A DNA stretch of 8,521 nucleotides, taken from an uncultured Lachnospiraceae bacterium. GTDB taxonomy: Bacteria; Bacillota; Clostridia; Lachnospirales; Lachnospiraceae. The stretch spans positions 1 to 8,521 of the forward strand of contig CAOKHR010000089.1 in NCBI GenBank assembly GCA_948468325.1. The letters run 5' to 3'. The first letter of the stretch is position 1, and the number at the start of each line of letters is the position of its first letter. Position numbers and translations under genes: made by a program. Positions 1 to 7,370 of this stretch are shown here, piece by piece. Below the pieces are notes generated by a model. The model did not search any database. It saw nothing but the letters and a program-made list of their open reading frames with translations, and was not told the origin of the DNA.

Positions 1-23
1 TAAGAAGCTTGTTATTTGCATGA

Positions 24-143
24 TTAGTGGGAATTATTTTTACCTTTCAAGGCTGTTTCTATTATCCGGGATATACGCATGAAAAATATTTGTCTGTTGC
101 TGACTATAAAAAGCAGGAGCGGCAGAAGATTATATATAATTGA
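24..143 (+). pseudogene. Short unidentified coding remnant
   Basis: An open frame runs between an in-frame TGA at 21-23 and a TGA at 141-143. It reads as a plausible protein end: a short hydrophobic stretch (LVGIIFTF), then aromatic residues (GCFYYPGYTHEKY) and a charged tail (ADYKKQERQK). It has no ATG and no ribosome binding site; only a GTG at 27 could serve as a start. I do not recognise the family. Because the two genes that follow are both damaged, I read this as the tail of another decayed gene. A chance open frame is equally possible. Confidence 0.2.
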
Positions 144-172
144 AACAATCCATGCTTTCATATATAATTGAA
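132..172 (+). repeat. 13-base direct repeat pair
   Basis: The sequence ATATATAATTGAA occurs at 132-144 and again at 160-172, so the copies are offset by 28 bases. The first copy supplies the stop codon of the preceding remnant. The repeat is AT-rich and may be chance or a slippage product. No mobile element ends are visible beside it. Confidence 0.4.
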
Positions 173-204
173 CAGGAAGAACAGCCTGGCAAATTGGTTT
201 TTGA

Positions 205-652
205 TGGCTGTATCCTGATAGCAGTAACTCTGATTTTATTGAATTATGCCACGGTTTGGATGATTTTCTAAACGAACTTGTCGGCGGAGAAGATAACAGG
301 GCAGAATATATTCTTTATAATCAGCTTGATAATATTCATGATGTAATTGTTGCGTATGATAATGATATTCCTATTGGGTGTGCCAGTTTCAAAAAATACG
401 ATGATGAATGTACCGAAGTAAAACGTGTGTTTATCAGGCAGGAGTATAGAAGCAGAGGAATTTCAAACAAATTAATGGAGCTGATAGAAAACGCTGCAAA
501 AGAACAGGGACGTCGCTATCTGATTTTGGAGTCTGGAGAACATTTTGTTACAGCAGTGGCATTGTTATAGAAAAATCGGATATAAGGTTATTACAAACTA
601 TGGTCAATATAAAGACATGCCCGATTCCGTTTGTATGAAAAAGAAATTGTAA
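205..652 (+). pseudogene. GNAT family N-acetyltransferase, frameshifted and lacking a start
   Basis: GNAT enzymes transfer an acetyl group from acetyl-CoA to an amine. From 205 the frame reads LYPDSSNSDFIELCHGLDD, followed by a typical GNAT core: strand IPIGCASFKKYDD, strand VKRVFI, and acetyl-CoA loop RSRGIS (448-465) with its helix. It stops at TAG 568-570 after AVALL. Dropping one T near 565 restores the expected GNAT ending YRKIGYKVITNYGQY and a natural stop at 650-652, so a +1 insertion broke the gene. The 5' end is also broken: an in-frame TGA lies at 202-204 and no ATG or GTG follows before the core. Only CTG, ATT or TTG (256) codons are available, without a good ribosome binding site. 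Family assignment is firm; substrate is unknown. A sequencing error could explain the frameshift but would not supply a start. Confidence 0.8.
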
Positions 653-805
653 ACTTCTCATTGGTTGTGCGTGTAACGGCAGCAGTTTTTATTGGAACAG
701 GTGTTGTTCTGATGATGTAAGAAACGGGTAATTCATAATTTTATTGAGGAGATAAAACAAAAACTCTTGTTTATTACAATTATCAATTTTAGGTTTGAAA
801 CAGAC

Positions 806-1213
806 ATGGATTATAAAATTCGGGAAATTAGAAAACATGAATATCCCATATTATCAGATTTTTTGTATGAAGCTATTTTTATTCCAGAAAGCATGGATAA
901 GCCGCCAAAATCTATTATCGAACAGCTGGAGCTGCAAGTATATATTGAAGATTTTGGAAAAGCAGATGATTGGTGTCTGGTTGTGGAAACAAAAGAGGAG
1001 ATTGTGGGTGCAGTATGGGTGCGTATTATGAATGATTACGGGCATATTGACCATAAAACGCCCTCACTTGCCATATCATTGTATGAGGAATACAGGAATC
1101 TGGGTATCGATACAGCGCTTATGGAAGCTATGCTGCAATTTTTAAGGGCAAAAGGATATAAGCAGGCATCTCTATCTGTCCAGAAAGCTAATTATGATAA
1201 AGCAGTGATTTAG
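806..1213 (+). pseudogene. GNAT family N-acetyltransferase, C-terminally truncated
   Basis: The likely start is ATG 806, opening MDYKIREIRKHEY, a usual GNAT N-terminus. A TTG at 767 is in frame, but the nearest AGGAG (about 747-751) is some 15 bases from it, and ATG 806 has only a weak site. The core is clear: CLVVETKEEIVGAVWVRI, then SLAISLYEEYRNLGIDTALM. The acetyl-CoA loop, normally R/Q-x-x-G-x-G/A, here reads R97-N-L-G-I-D102, an unusual acidic residue at the last glycine position. The frame ends at TAG 1211-1213 after KANYDKAVI, at 135 residues. That is about 20-30 residues short, because the final A-x-x-x-Y...GF segment is missing. A tyrosine codon follows the TAG directly, so a nonsense mutation inside the A-x-x-x-Y motif is possible. 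Bases 653-805 before it hold no recognisable gene. The protein is probably non-functional. Confidence 0.7.
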
Positions 1214-1261
1214 TACCAAATGGAAATCCTGTACCATATAACAGGATAGGATCTTTAAAAG

Positions 1262-1299
1262 TTAAGAAAAGCCCCGTAAACACCAGGTTTACAGGACTT
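1262..1299 (-). terminator. Intrinsic terminator of gdhA
   Basis: Read on the minus strand, AAGTCCTGTAAAC (1299-1287) pairs with GTTTACGGGGCTT (1281-1269) as a 13-base-pair stem containing two U-G wobbles. The loop is five bases, and TTTTCTTAAC follows. On the plus strand the two wobbles become C-A mismatches, so the stem is good only in the gdhA direction. It begins 34 bases past the gdhA stop codon. Confidence 0.85.
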
Positions 1300-1332
1300 C
1301 TCAATATAATCTTTTATCTTAGAAATTCTTAA

Positions 1333-2667
1333 TCAGCATACGCCCTGAGCCAGCATAGCTTCTGCTACTTTCTCAAAACCTGCGATGTTTGCGCCCATTA
1401 CATAATCTCCCTCATGGCCGTAACGTTTTGCAGCATCGTCAATATTGTGATAGATGTTTACCATAATCTGCTGCAGTTTGGAATCAACTTCTTCGAATGT
1501 CCAGCTTAATCTCTCGCTGTTCTGGGACATTTCAAGTGCAGAAGTAGCCACACCGCCTGCATTTGCAGCTTTACCGCCGATAAACCATACGCCGTTTTCC
1601 TGAAGATATTTGGTAGCATCAATTGTCGTAGGCATATTTGCACCTTCACAAACTGCTTTGCATCCGTTGGCAACTAACTGTTTTGCATCGTCTATCAAAA
1701 GCTCATTCTGCGTTGCACACGGAAGCGCTATATCACATTTAATCTGCCATACGCCGCGTCCCTCATGATATTCGGCACTTGGTCTTGCTGCCGCATACTC
1801 TGTCAAGCGCGCACGTTTTACTTCTTTGATTTCTTTTAATAAAGCAACATCGATGCCTTCCGGATCATAAATCCATCCTGTAGAATCCGAACACGTAACA
1901 ACTTTTGCCCCCATCTGCTGTGCTTTCTGGGTTGCATAAATTGCAACGTTTCCTGCACCGGATACAACGACTGTTTTACCTTCCATAGATTCGCCGTGAC
2001 ACTTCATTAACTCCTGTGTAATATACAAAAGACCGTATCCGGTAGCTTCCGTACGTGCCAGCGAACCTCCGTAAGTCAAACCTTTACCTGTCAAAACGCC
2101 TTCATAAACACTTTTAATCTTTTTATACTGTCCAAACATATATCCGATTTCTCTTGCGCCTGTTCCAATATCTCCGGCCGGAACATCTGTATCTGCTCCG
2201 ATATATTTGCAAAGCTCTGTCATAAAGCTCTGGCAAAACGCCATAACTTCTCTATCAGATTTTCCTTTGGGATCAAAATCAGATCCGCCCTTGCCGCCGC
2301 CAATCGGAAGCCCTGTCAAAGAATTCTTGAAAATCTGTTCAAATCCCAGAAATTTGATAATACCTGTATTTACGGAAGGATGTAAGCGAAGTCCTCCTTT
2401 ATATGGTCCAATCGCATTATTAAACTGAATCCTGTATCCTGTATTTACCTGAACCTGTCCGTTATCATCCACCCACGGTACACGAAACTTAAACTGTCTG
2501 TCCGGCTCGGTCAATCTTTCCAACAGCGCCTCTTTACGATAGGTTTCTTCATTTGCGTCGATTACCGGTCTTAAAGAATCCAATACTTCTTCTACTGCCT
2601 GCAGAAATTCCGGTTCGGATGCATTTTTTGCTTTTACTCTTTCGAGCACTTCATCAACGTAGCTCAT
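1333..2667 (-). CDS. gdhA: Glutamate dehydrogenase, NADP-type (EC 1.4.1.4)
   Basis: This cytosolic, typically hexameric enzyme interconverts 2-oxoglutarate plus ammonia and glutamate, linking nitrogen assimilation to the TCA cycle. The product is 444 residues, the usual size for short bacterial GDH. Known C. symbiosum active-site residues all recur with an offset of one: K90 (GPYKGG), K114 (IFKNSLTG), K126 (PIGGGKGGSDFDP), D166 (VPAGDIGTG) and S381 (EMSQNSERLSW). The nucleotide-binding loop is GAGNVA at 237-242. The segment after the second strand reads CSDSTG (259-264), as in NADP-dependent enzymes such as E. coli GdhA, rather than the NAD-type sequence of C. symbiosum; the NADP preference is inferred from this. 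I chose ATG 2667 because AAGGAGA lies nine to ten bases upstream. A longer frame reaching 2781 would overlap the predicted promoter. The gene appears monocistronic, with its own promoter and terminator. Confidence 0.97.
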   Translation of the reverse strand: MSYVDEVLERVKAKNASEPEFLQAVEEVLDSLRPVIDANEETYRKEALLERLTEPDRQFKFRVPWVDDNGQVQVNTGYRIQFNNAIGPYKGGLRLHPSVNTGIIKFLGFEQIFKNSLTGLPIGGGKGGSDFDPKGKSDREVMAFCQSFMTELCKYIGADTDVPAGDIGTGAREIGYMFGQYKKIKSVYEGVLTGKGLTYGGSLARTEATGYGLLYITQELMKCHGESMEGKTVVVSGAGNVAIYATQKAQQMGAKVVTCSDSTGWIYDPEGIDVALLKEIKEVKRARLTEYAAARPSAEYHEGRGVWQIKCDIALPCATQNELLIDDAKQLVANGCKAVCEGANMPTTIDATKYLQENGVWFIGGKAANAGGVATSALEMSQNSERLSWTFEEVDSKLQQIMVNIYHNIDDAAKRYGHEGDYVMGANIAGFEKVAEAMLAQGVC

Positions 2668-2675
2668 TTTTACAA

Positions 2676-2682
2676 TCTCCTT
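2676..2682 (-). promoter_or_regulatory. gdhA ribosome binding site
   Basis: The minus strand reads AAGGAGA nine to ten bases before ATG 2667-2665. It fixes the start at the residue run MSYVDEV, where related glutamate dehydrogenases begin. Confidence 0.85.
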
Positions 2683-2752
2683 TTCGTCATATTTGCACAT
2701 AACTGCTGTCTTTTGGGATGTTCCCCCGGAAAGTAATTTGTGCGCCGAATTT

Positions 2753-2781
2753 ATTTTAGTATGAAATAAAACATTTGGCAA
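2753..2781 (-). promoter_or_regulatory. gdhA promoter, sigma-A type
   Basis: On the minus strand the -35 box is TTGCCA (2781-2776) and the -10 box is TAAAAT (2758-2753), separated by exactly 17 bases. Each box matches the consensus at five of six positions. Transcription would begin near 2746, giving a leader of about 80 bases before the gdhA start. No clear operator or riboswitch fold was seen in that leader. Confidence 0.75.
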
Positions 2782-2865
2782 TCATTTTTTGATGTTTTTG
2801 CATCTGATACAAAATTCCCGATGCATTATCTGGTAATTTTGCTCTGTCTATACACGAAAACCCGA

Positions 2866-2894
2866 TTGCATTTTGTAAAAAATTTTAATATAAT
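2866..2894 (+). promoter_or_regulatory. Promoter of the GH110 gene, sigma-A type
   Basis: A perfect TATAAT (2889-2894) follows TTGCAT (2866-2871) with a 17-base spacer. The -35 box matches only its first three bases, but the surroundings are very AT-rich. Transcription would start near 2901, leaving a leader of about 110 bases. It diverges from the gdhA promoter about 85 bases away. I found no convincing catabolite-response (cre) site. Confidence 0.65.
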
Positions 2895-2935
2895 AAAATT
2901 AATCATATATTTTTTATTGCAAAATATACAAAAAT

Positions 2936-2970
2936 TGCCGTTAAGAAAGGAGGCGGTTTGTAATACGGCA
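2936..2970 (+). promoter_or_regulatory. Leader hairpin carrying a STAB-SD-like GAAAGGAGG
   Basis: TGCCGT (2936-2941) and ACGGCA (2965-2970) can pair as a six-base-pair stem. The loop contains GAAAGGAGG (2945-2953), a near-perfect anti-16S sequence. No start codon uses it: the only nearby candidate, TTG 2958, is followed at once by TAA, and the real start lies 58 bases further on. The same nine bases form the STAB-SD of Bacillus thuringiensis cry3A, where a bound ribosome protects the mRNA from 5' decay. That role is an inference here. The hairpin is short and may not form. Confidence 0.45.
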
Positions 2971-2997
2971 GGAATAAAACAAAATATCAGTATAGAT

Positions 2998-3006
2998 GGA
3001 AGGAGA
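2998..3006 (+). promoter_or_regulatory. Ribosome binding site of the GH110 gene
   Basis: GGAAGGAGA lies five bases before ATG 3011 when counted from AGGAG (3001-3005). The in-frame ATG at 2996 immediately precedes this site and has no ribosome binding site of its own at a proper distance, so 3011 is preferred. Starting there also gives a clean signal peptide, MSRKRF followed by a hydrophobic core. Confidence 0.85.
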
Positions 3007-3010
3007 AAAA

Positions 3011-6000
3011 ATGAGCAGGAAAAGATTTATATCTGTTTGTTTATCTGTCTGCATGCTGTTCTCAATGATTCTGCCGCAGACAGCTGTAAAAGCAGAAAAT
3101 GCTACTGATGAGGGAACTCCCGAAGATGCTGTTATTATTGATGCATCAGATTATGAACCGGATACAGAACACGGCAATGACTGGGCAGAAGCCATTCAGC
3201 AGATGATTGAAGATGCCAAAGAAAGTGACGGGCCGGTTGTTCTTAATTTCCCGAAGGGAGAATACCATATTTATCCGGATCATGCATATGAACGGGAGCT
3301 TTATGTTTCAAATACATTAAGTTTTCAAAACGGCAACCCTGTAGAGCAGCAGCAGTATAAAAATAAAAAAATCGGATTTTTATTTGAAGATATGGAAAAC
3401 ATAACGGTAGAGGGGAACGGTTCCATGTTTATGTTCCATGGAAAAATGACTTCTTTCTCCACAATCCGCAGCAACAACATAAAATTTCATAATCTCAGTT
3501 TTGATTTTTATGTTCCTACCGTCATAGACATTACTGTAGAATCCATAGACAACAGTACCAAAACAGCCGTTGTCTCTGTGCCGATGTGCTATAATTATGA
3601 AGTAAATAACAATACCGTTACATGGAAAAGCGATGAAAGCCCTTATACGGGACAGATTTACTGGTCCGGAAGGAATTCTTACGGCAACTACACACAGTAT
3701 CATGACTTCAAAACAAATCTGACCTACAGAGGCGGCTCAAATCCTGTTTTTACCAATACTATAACCAAAGTCACTGATCTGGGCAATCACAAAATAGAGT
3801 TTACATATTCCAGTTTGCACGGCGACTTAAAAGAAGGCCTCTGCTGCCAGATGCGTACGACTGTCCGTGACCATCCGGGTATGTTTTTCTGGAGAAGCCA
3901 GAATATTACACTGGAAGAAATCAATGCACATTTTCTGCACGGATTTGGTATCGTAGGCCAGCATTCGGAAAATCTTACGCTTAGAAATGTGATTTTTGAA
4001 GCACCGAAAAATACCATGAGAACTACCGTAGGATATGCGGACTTTGTACAGATGTCCGGCTGTAAAGGCCAGGTTCTGATTGAGGGCTGCAGCTTTGCAA
4101 ATCCTCATGACGATCCCATTAATGTACACGGTACATTTAACCAGGTAGTAGAACGCATCTCTGATACGCAGTTCAAAGTCCGCTATATGCATCACGAGAC
4201 ATCCGGATTTCCTAATTACTTTGTCGGCGACAAGGTTGAATTTATGACAAGCGGCAACATGATTACCGTGCCGGATTCCGTTGCAACCGTTACAGCGGTA
4301 GAAGGACCATCAGGTACAGACAGTACTTCCCCAACAGGAAGCCTCAGAGATATTATTATTACACTTGACAAAGCTATGCCGGCTGACATCACGGCAAACG
4401 GCTATGTTGTAGAAAATATTACATGGACTCCAAGCGTGACCATTCAAAATAATATATTCAAAGAAACGCCGACCAGAGGCGTGCTGACCACTACCAGGCA
4501 GCCGGTAGTGATTAAAAATAACGTGTTTGACGGTATGGGCATGGCGTCTATTTATATTTCAAACGATGCGCAGGGCTGGTATGAATCCGGTCCCGTCAGA
4601 GACGTCACAATTGAAGGCAATACATTCCTGCGCCCTGTAGCAAATGCCGCCGCCATTCTTATTGAACCTACAAACCCCACGGTTTCTACAACGGCTACGG
4701 TACATGAAAATATCAAAATCAGGAATAATACGTTTTATATGCAAAACGGACAGGTTTTGAATGCAAAGAGCGTCAAAGGCTTAAGCTTTGCAGGCAATCA
4801 TATTTACCGGTATGAACCGGTGACATTAACGCTTGATGCGGTTTCCACACATTTACGCCAGGGAAAAAGCACACAGCTTTCGGCAAATGCCAGCTGGAAA
4901 AAGTTCTCTTCCCAGCTCTATTCGTTTAACGGCTGCAAAGATGTAACGATAGAGGGCAATTCCTATGACGGCGGCTTGAATCTGAGAGCTTCCACATCCA
5001 ATATGACTGCAGAGGAAGAGCTGACTATCGGAGCGGAAGAAGACGTTGTATTAGGAAGCAACAACATTCTGCCTGAAAATTCGGCAGAAACACAGTACGA
5101 AATCAGTGACGAGTCGGTTCTTAAAATCAATGATGACAAGACTGTAACCGGTATAAATGCGGGAACGGCCACGATTCGGGCTTACGTAGAAATCGGTTCG
5201 GAAAAATATTACTCTGACGAAGTCAAAATTACAGTAGAACAGCCGTCATCACCGGAGAACAATGCATATCTGGCAAAAGCAGAATTCGGAAACGGCCTGG
5301 ATTCAGACATCTCATTTGACAGCGAAATTCTTACGTATTCCGCTGTTTCTGAATCAGATACAGTTTCTCTGAAGCTTGAAACGGAAGATGATAATGCCTC
5401 CATCAAAGTATTGAGAAATAATACGGAAATTTCTTCCGGCACAGGAAGCCTGGATGCATCCATTGCATTGAACGAAGAAAATGATAACACAAAAGTATAT
5501 GTTATCGTCACTTCTTCCAATGGAAAGAACAGCAGGATTTACGAATTTGACATAGGTATGGCACAAACATCCTACACCTGGTTATCTGATATTGAATGGA
5601 CTTCGGCAAGCAACGGCTGGGCCGGCCACGATGTACAAAAGGATTTAAGCGTAGGTTCAAAAACACTTACTCTGCTGAACGCAAATAACGAGGAACAGAC
5701 TTTCGAAAAAGGTCTCGGCGCCCATGCAAATTGTACGATTATTTACAATCTTGAAAACAGCAGCTACTCCACATTCTCTTCCTGGCTGGGAATTGACCGT
5801 GAAGAAAAATCTTCACAGTACGGAAGCGTAATTGTACGGATTTACGGAGATGACAAATTACTTGCCGAAACAGAGACTTTGTTAAACGGCTCTCCAATGA
5901 AATTTATATCTGTACCTGTTGCGGGAGTAAAAGAACTGAAGCTGGTGGGTGATATTGCAGATAATGATTACAGTGACCATATTGATTTTGCAGATGCAAA

Positions 6001-7348
6001 GTTAAAAAATAAAGATACTTTTACTGTACGGTATCAGGCATCTTCCAATGGCAGAGGCAGCGTCTCCGCAGTTTCCGGTCAGACAACAACGACAAACGGC
6101 ATTATTGCCGCAGCAAAAACGGAAAGCGTTACCTTAAAAGCGGCATCCGTAAACGAAGCCGACTATACATTTATGGGCTGGTACGATGAAGCCGGAAACA
6201 GATTAAGTGAAAACAGTGAATATACGATTTCCAATATCCGCAGGGATTTTAACTGCACGGCAAAATTCCAGCCGGTCAATCTCTCTGCTCTGCAGGATGC
6301 CATAGATCAGGCCGTCACCGATCTGGACGGATATACATCATCAAGCGCTGCCGCATACAGTGCAGCATTACAGGCGGCAAAAGTTTTACTGGAAAATGCA
6401 GACACTGCTTCCAAAGAGGACATTGCAAATGCAGTCAGTCAGTTAAATACTGCGAAAATGGGTCTGGCAACTGTCAGAGAAACAATTCAGGCAGCAATTG
6501 ATAAGGCCGGGGATTTCAATGTAAATGCAGGTGGTTATACGGCAGAAAGCATAAACGCATACAATGCTGCCCTGCAGGAATTAAAAAATCTTTTGACGCA
6601 GGATAATGTCTCAGAGGATGAAATGATTCAGGCTATTGCCAAACTCGAAAACGCAAAAAAAGGATTGAAGCAAAAAGGCAATACCGGCGCTCTGAAAACA
6701 GCTATAGACGAAGCAAAAAATCTTGATTTAAGCGGCTACAGTGCAGAAAGCGCGGCAGCATACCGCACTGCGTTAGAAGAAGCAGAAAAACTGCTGGCAA
6801 ACGAAGCAAACGTTCTGCAGGCAGACATAGACGCCGCGCTGAAAAAATTGAGCGAAGCGAAAAACGGGCTTAAGCCTCTGTCTGATCCAACACCGGCGCT
6901 TCCGCAGCTGAATGAAACATTTGATTCGGGAATATTCCGGTACAAAGTAACAAAATCCGATGCATCTTCAGGCACAGTAATGCTGACGGCAGTGATTGGC
7001 AAGGCTAAGAAAAAAACTGTCATTCCTGCAGCCGTAACCAAAAACAATGTCAGCTTTAAAGTAACTGCAATTGATAAAAAAGTTTTCCAGAAAAACACCA
7101 GAATTTCTGCAATTACTATTGGTGCAAATATAACCAAAATTGACAAAGATGCATTTAAAAACTGCAAAAAGTTAAAAACAATTATTTTCAACGGCAAAAA
7201 AACGCCAAAAATAACGGGAAAAGCATTCAAAGGCTCCGGCATCAATACTGTTGCCACGCCAAAAATGGCGAAAAAACAGATTAACCTCTTAAAGAGCCGG
7301 TTAAAAAAAGCAGGCGTGAAAGGTTCGCCAAAATATAAAAAGAAATAA
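3011..7348 (+). CDS. Secreted modular GH110-type alpha-1,3-galactosidase with CBM51, FIVAR and LRR domains
   Basis: This 1445-residue protein would release terminal alpha-1,3-linked galactose from host glycans (blood group B or linear alpha-Gal) outside the cell. Residues 1-28 are a signal peptide (cleavage after AVKA). Residues about 30-670 form a right-handed beta-helix with GH110 hallmarks: FPKGEYHIYP (80-89), YEREL.VSNT (93-102) and HDDPINVHGT (366-375). D344, D367 and D368 match the spacing of the three catalytic aspartates I recall from the solved GH110 structure. Next come a Big_2-like domain (about 684-747), a cadherin-like beta domain (750-850), NPCBM/CBM51 (854-998, with GLGAHAN at 901-907), an InlB-B-like repeat (1002-1088), three FIVAR modules (1091-1290), a proline linker and a BspA-type LRR tail (about 1297-1445, ending in a lysine-rich stretch). 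No LPXTG motif is present, so any surface attachment is probably non-covalent. It has its own promoter and a strong terminator. The GH110 call is from motifs; linkage specificity is not proven. Confidence 0.87.
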   Translation: MSRKRFISVCLSVCMLFSMILPQTAVKAENATDEGTPEDAVIIDASDYEPDTEHGNDWAEAIQQMIEDAKESDGPVVLNFPKGEYHIYPDHAYERELYVSNTLSFQNGNPVEQQQYKNKKIGFLFEDMENITVEGNGSMFMFHGKMTSFSTIRSNNIKFHNLSFDFYVPTVIDITVESIDNSTKTAVVSVPMCYNYEVNNNTVTWKSDESPYTGQIYWSGRNSYGNYTQYHDFKTNLTYRGGSNPVFTNTITKVTDLGNHKIEFTYSSLHGDLKEGLCCQMRTTVRDHPGMFFWRSQNITLEEINAHFLHGFGIVGQHSENLTLRNVIFEAPKNTMRTTVGYADFVQMSGCKGQVLIEGCSFANPHDDPINVHGTFNQVVERISDTQFKVRYMHHETSGFPNYFVGDKVEFMTSGNMITVPDSVATVTAVEGPSGTDSTSPTGSLRDIIITLDKAMPADITANGYVVENITWTPSVTIQNNIFKETPTRGVLTTTRQPVVIKNNVFDGMGMASIYISNDAQGWYESGPVRDVTIEGNTFLRPVANAAAILIEPTNPTVSTTATVHENIKIRNNTFYMQNGQVLNAKSVKGLSFAGNHIYRYEPVTLTLDAVSTHLRQGKSTQLSANASWKKFSSQLYSFNGCKDVTIEGNSYDGGLNLRASTSNMTAEEELTIGAEEDVVLGSNNILPENSAETQYEISDESVLKINDDKTVTGINAGTATIRAYVEIGSEKYYSDEVKITVEQPSSPENNAYLAKAEFGNGLDSDISFDSEILTYSAVSESDTVSLKLETEDDNASIKVLRNNTEISSGTGSLDASIALNEENDNTKVYVIVTSSNGKNSRIYEFDIGMAQTSYTWLSDIEWTSASNGWAGHDVQKDLSVGSKTLTLLNANNEEQTFEKGLGAHANCTIIYNLENSSYSTFSSWLGIDREEKSSQYGSVIVRIYGDDKLLAETETLLNGSPMKFISVPVAGVKELKLVGDIADNDYSDHIDFADAKLKNKDTFTVRYQASSNGRGSVSAVSGQTTTTNGIIAAAKTESVTLKAASVNEADYTFMGWYDEAGNRLSENSEYTISNIRRDFNCTAKFQPVNLSALQDAIDQAVTDLDGYTSSSAAAYSAALQAAKVLLENADTASKEDIANAVSQLNTAKMGLATVRETIQAAIDKAGDFNVNAGGYTAESINAYNAALQELKNLLTQDNVSEDEMIQAIAKLENAKKGLKQKGNTGALKTAIDEAKNLDLSGYSAESAAAYRTALEEAEKLLANEANVLQADIDAALKKLSEAKNGLKPLSDPTPALPQLNETFDSGIFRYKVTKSDASSGTVMLTAVIGKAKKKTVIPAAVTKNNVSFKVTAIDKKVFQKNTRISAITIGANITKIDKDAFKNCKKLKTIIFNGKKTPKITGKAFKGSGINTVATPKMAKKQINLLKSRLKKAGVKGSPKYKKK
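6281..6880 (+). repeat. Three tandem FIVAR modules encoded within the GH110 protein
   Basis: Three units of about 65-70 residues start near 6281, 6476 and 6677. Each has a first helix (LQDAIDQA, IQAAIDKA, LKTAIDEA), a G-Y-(T/S) turn, the motif A-Y-x-x-A-L (AYSAALQAA, AYNAALQEL, AYRTALEEA), and an ending of the type L-x-x-A-K-x-G-L. The copies have diverged at the DNA level. FIVAR units are found in Gram-positive surface proteins and enzymes, where they act as spacers or sugar/protein-binding modules. Here they separate the catalytic and CBM parts from the LRR tail. Confidence 0.85.
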
Positions 7349-7370
7349 CGCGGTATATGAATGCATTTGC

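Noticed and set aside
152..271. 39-residue open frame with a hydrophobic stretch upstream of the GNAT core
   Set aside because: No ribosome site, and its end overlaps the clearly coding GNAT frame; the hydrophobicity comes from T-rich DNA.
661..720. Hydrophobic frame ending VRVTAAVFIGTGVVLMM as a membrane-protein tail
   Set aside because: It is only about 20-30 residues beyond the GNAT frame, with no start and no recognised family; too short to support.
2668..2746. Riboswitch in the gdhA leader
   Set aside because: The leader is about 80 bases and shows no stable multi-stem fold or known aptamer core.
2668..2781. 38-residue N-terminal extension of glutamate dehydrogenase
   Set aside because: The extension would start on the TTG of the predicted -35 box, has no ribosome site, and lies outside the known family length. 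ATG 2667 has a good ribosome site.
2840..2880. Catabolite-response (cre) site near the GH110 promoter
   Set aside because: No stretch there matches the TGNAANCGNTNNCA pattern well enough.
2821..3108. 95-residue open frame beginning MHYLVILL
   Set aside because: It runs over the AT-rich promoter and leader and overlaps the GH110 start in another frame; no ribosome site or recognisable protein pattern.
6736..7257. 173-residue minus-strand open frame
   Set aside because: It is the complement of the FIVAR/LRR coding region; its hydrophobic composition mirrors lysine- and alanine-rich codons on the plus strand.
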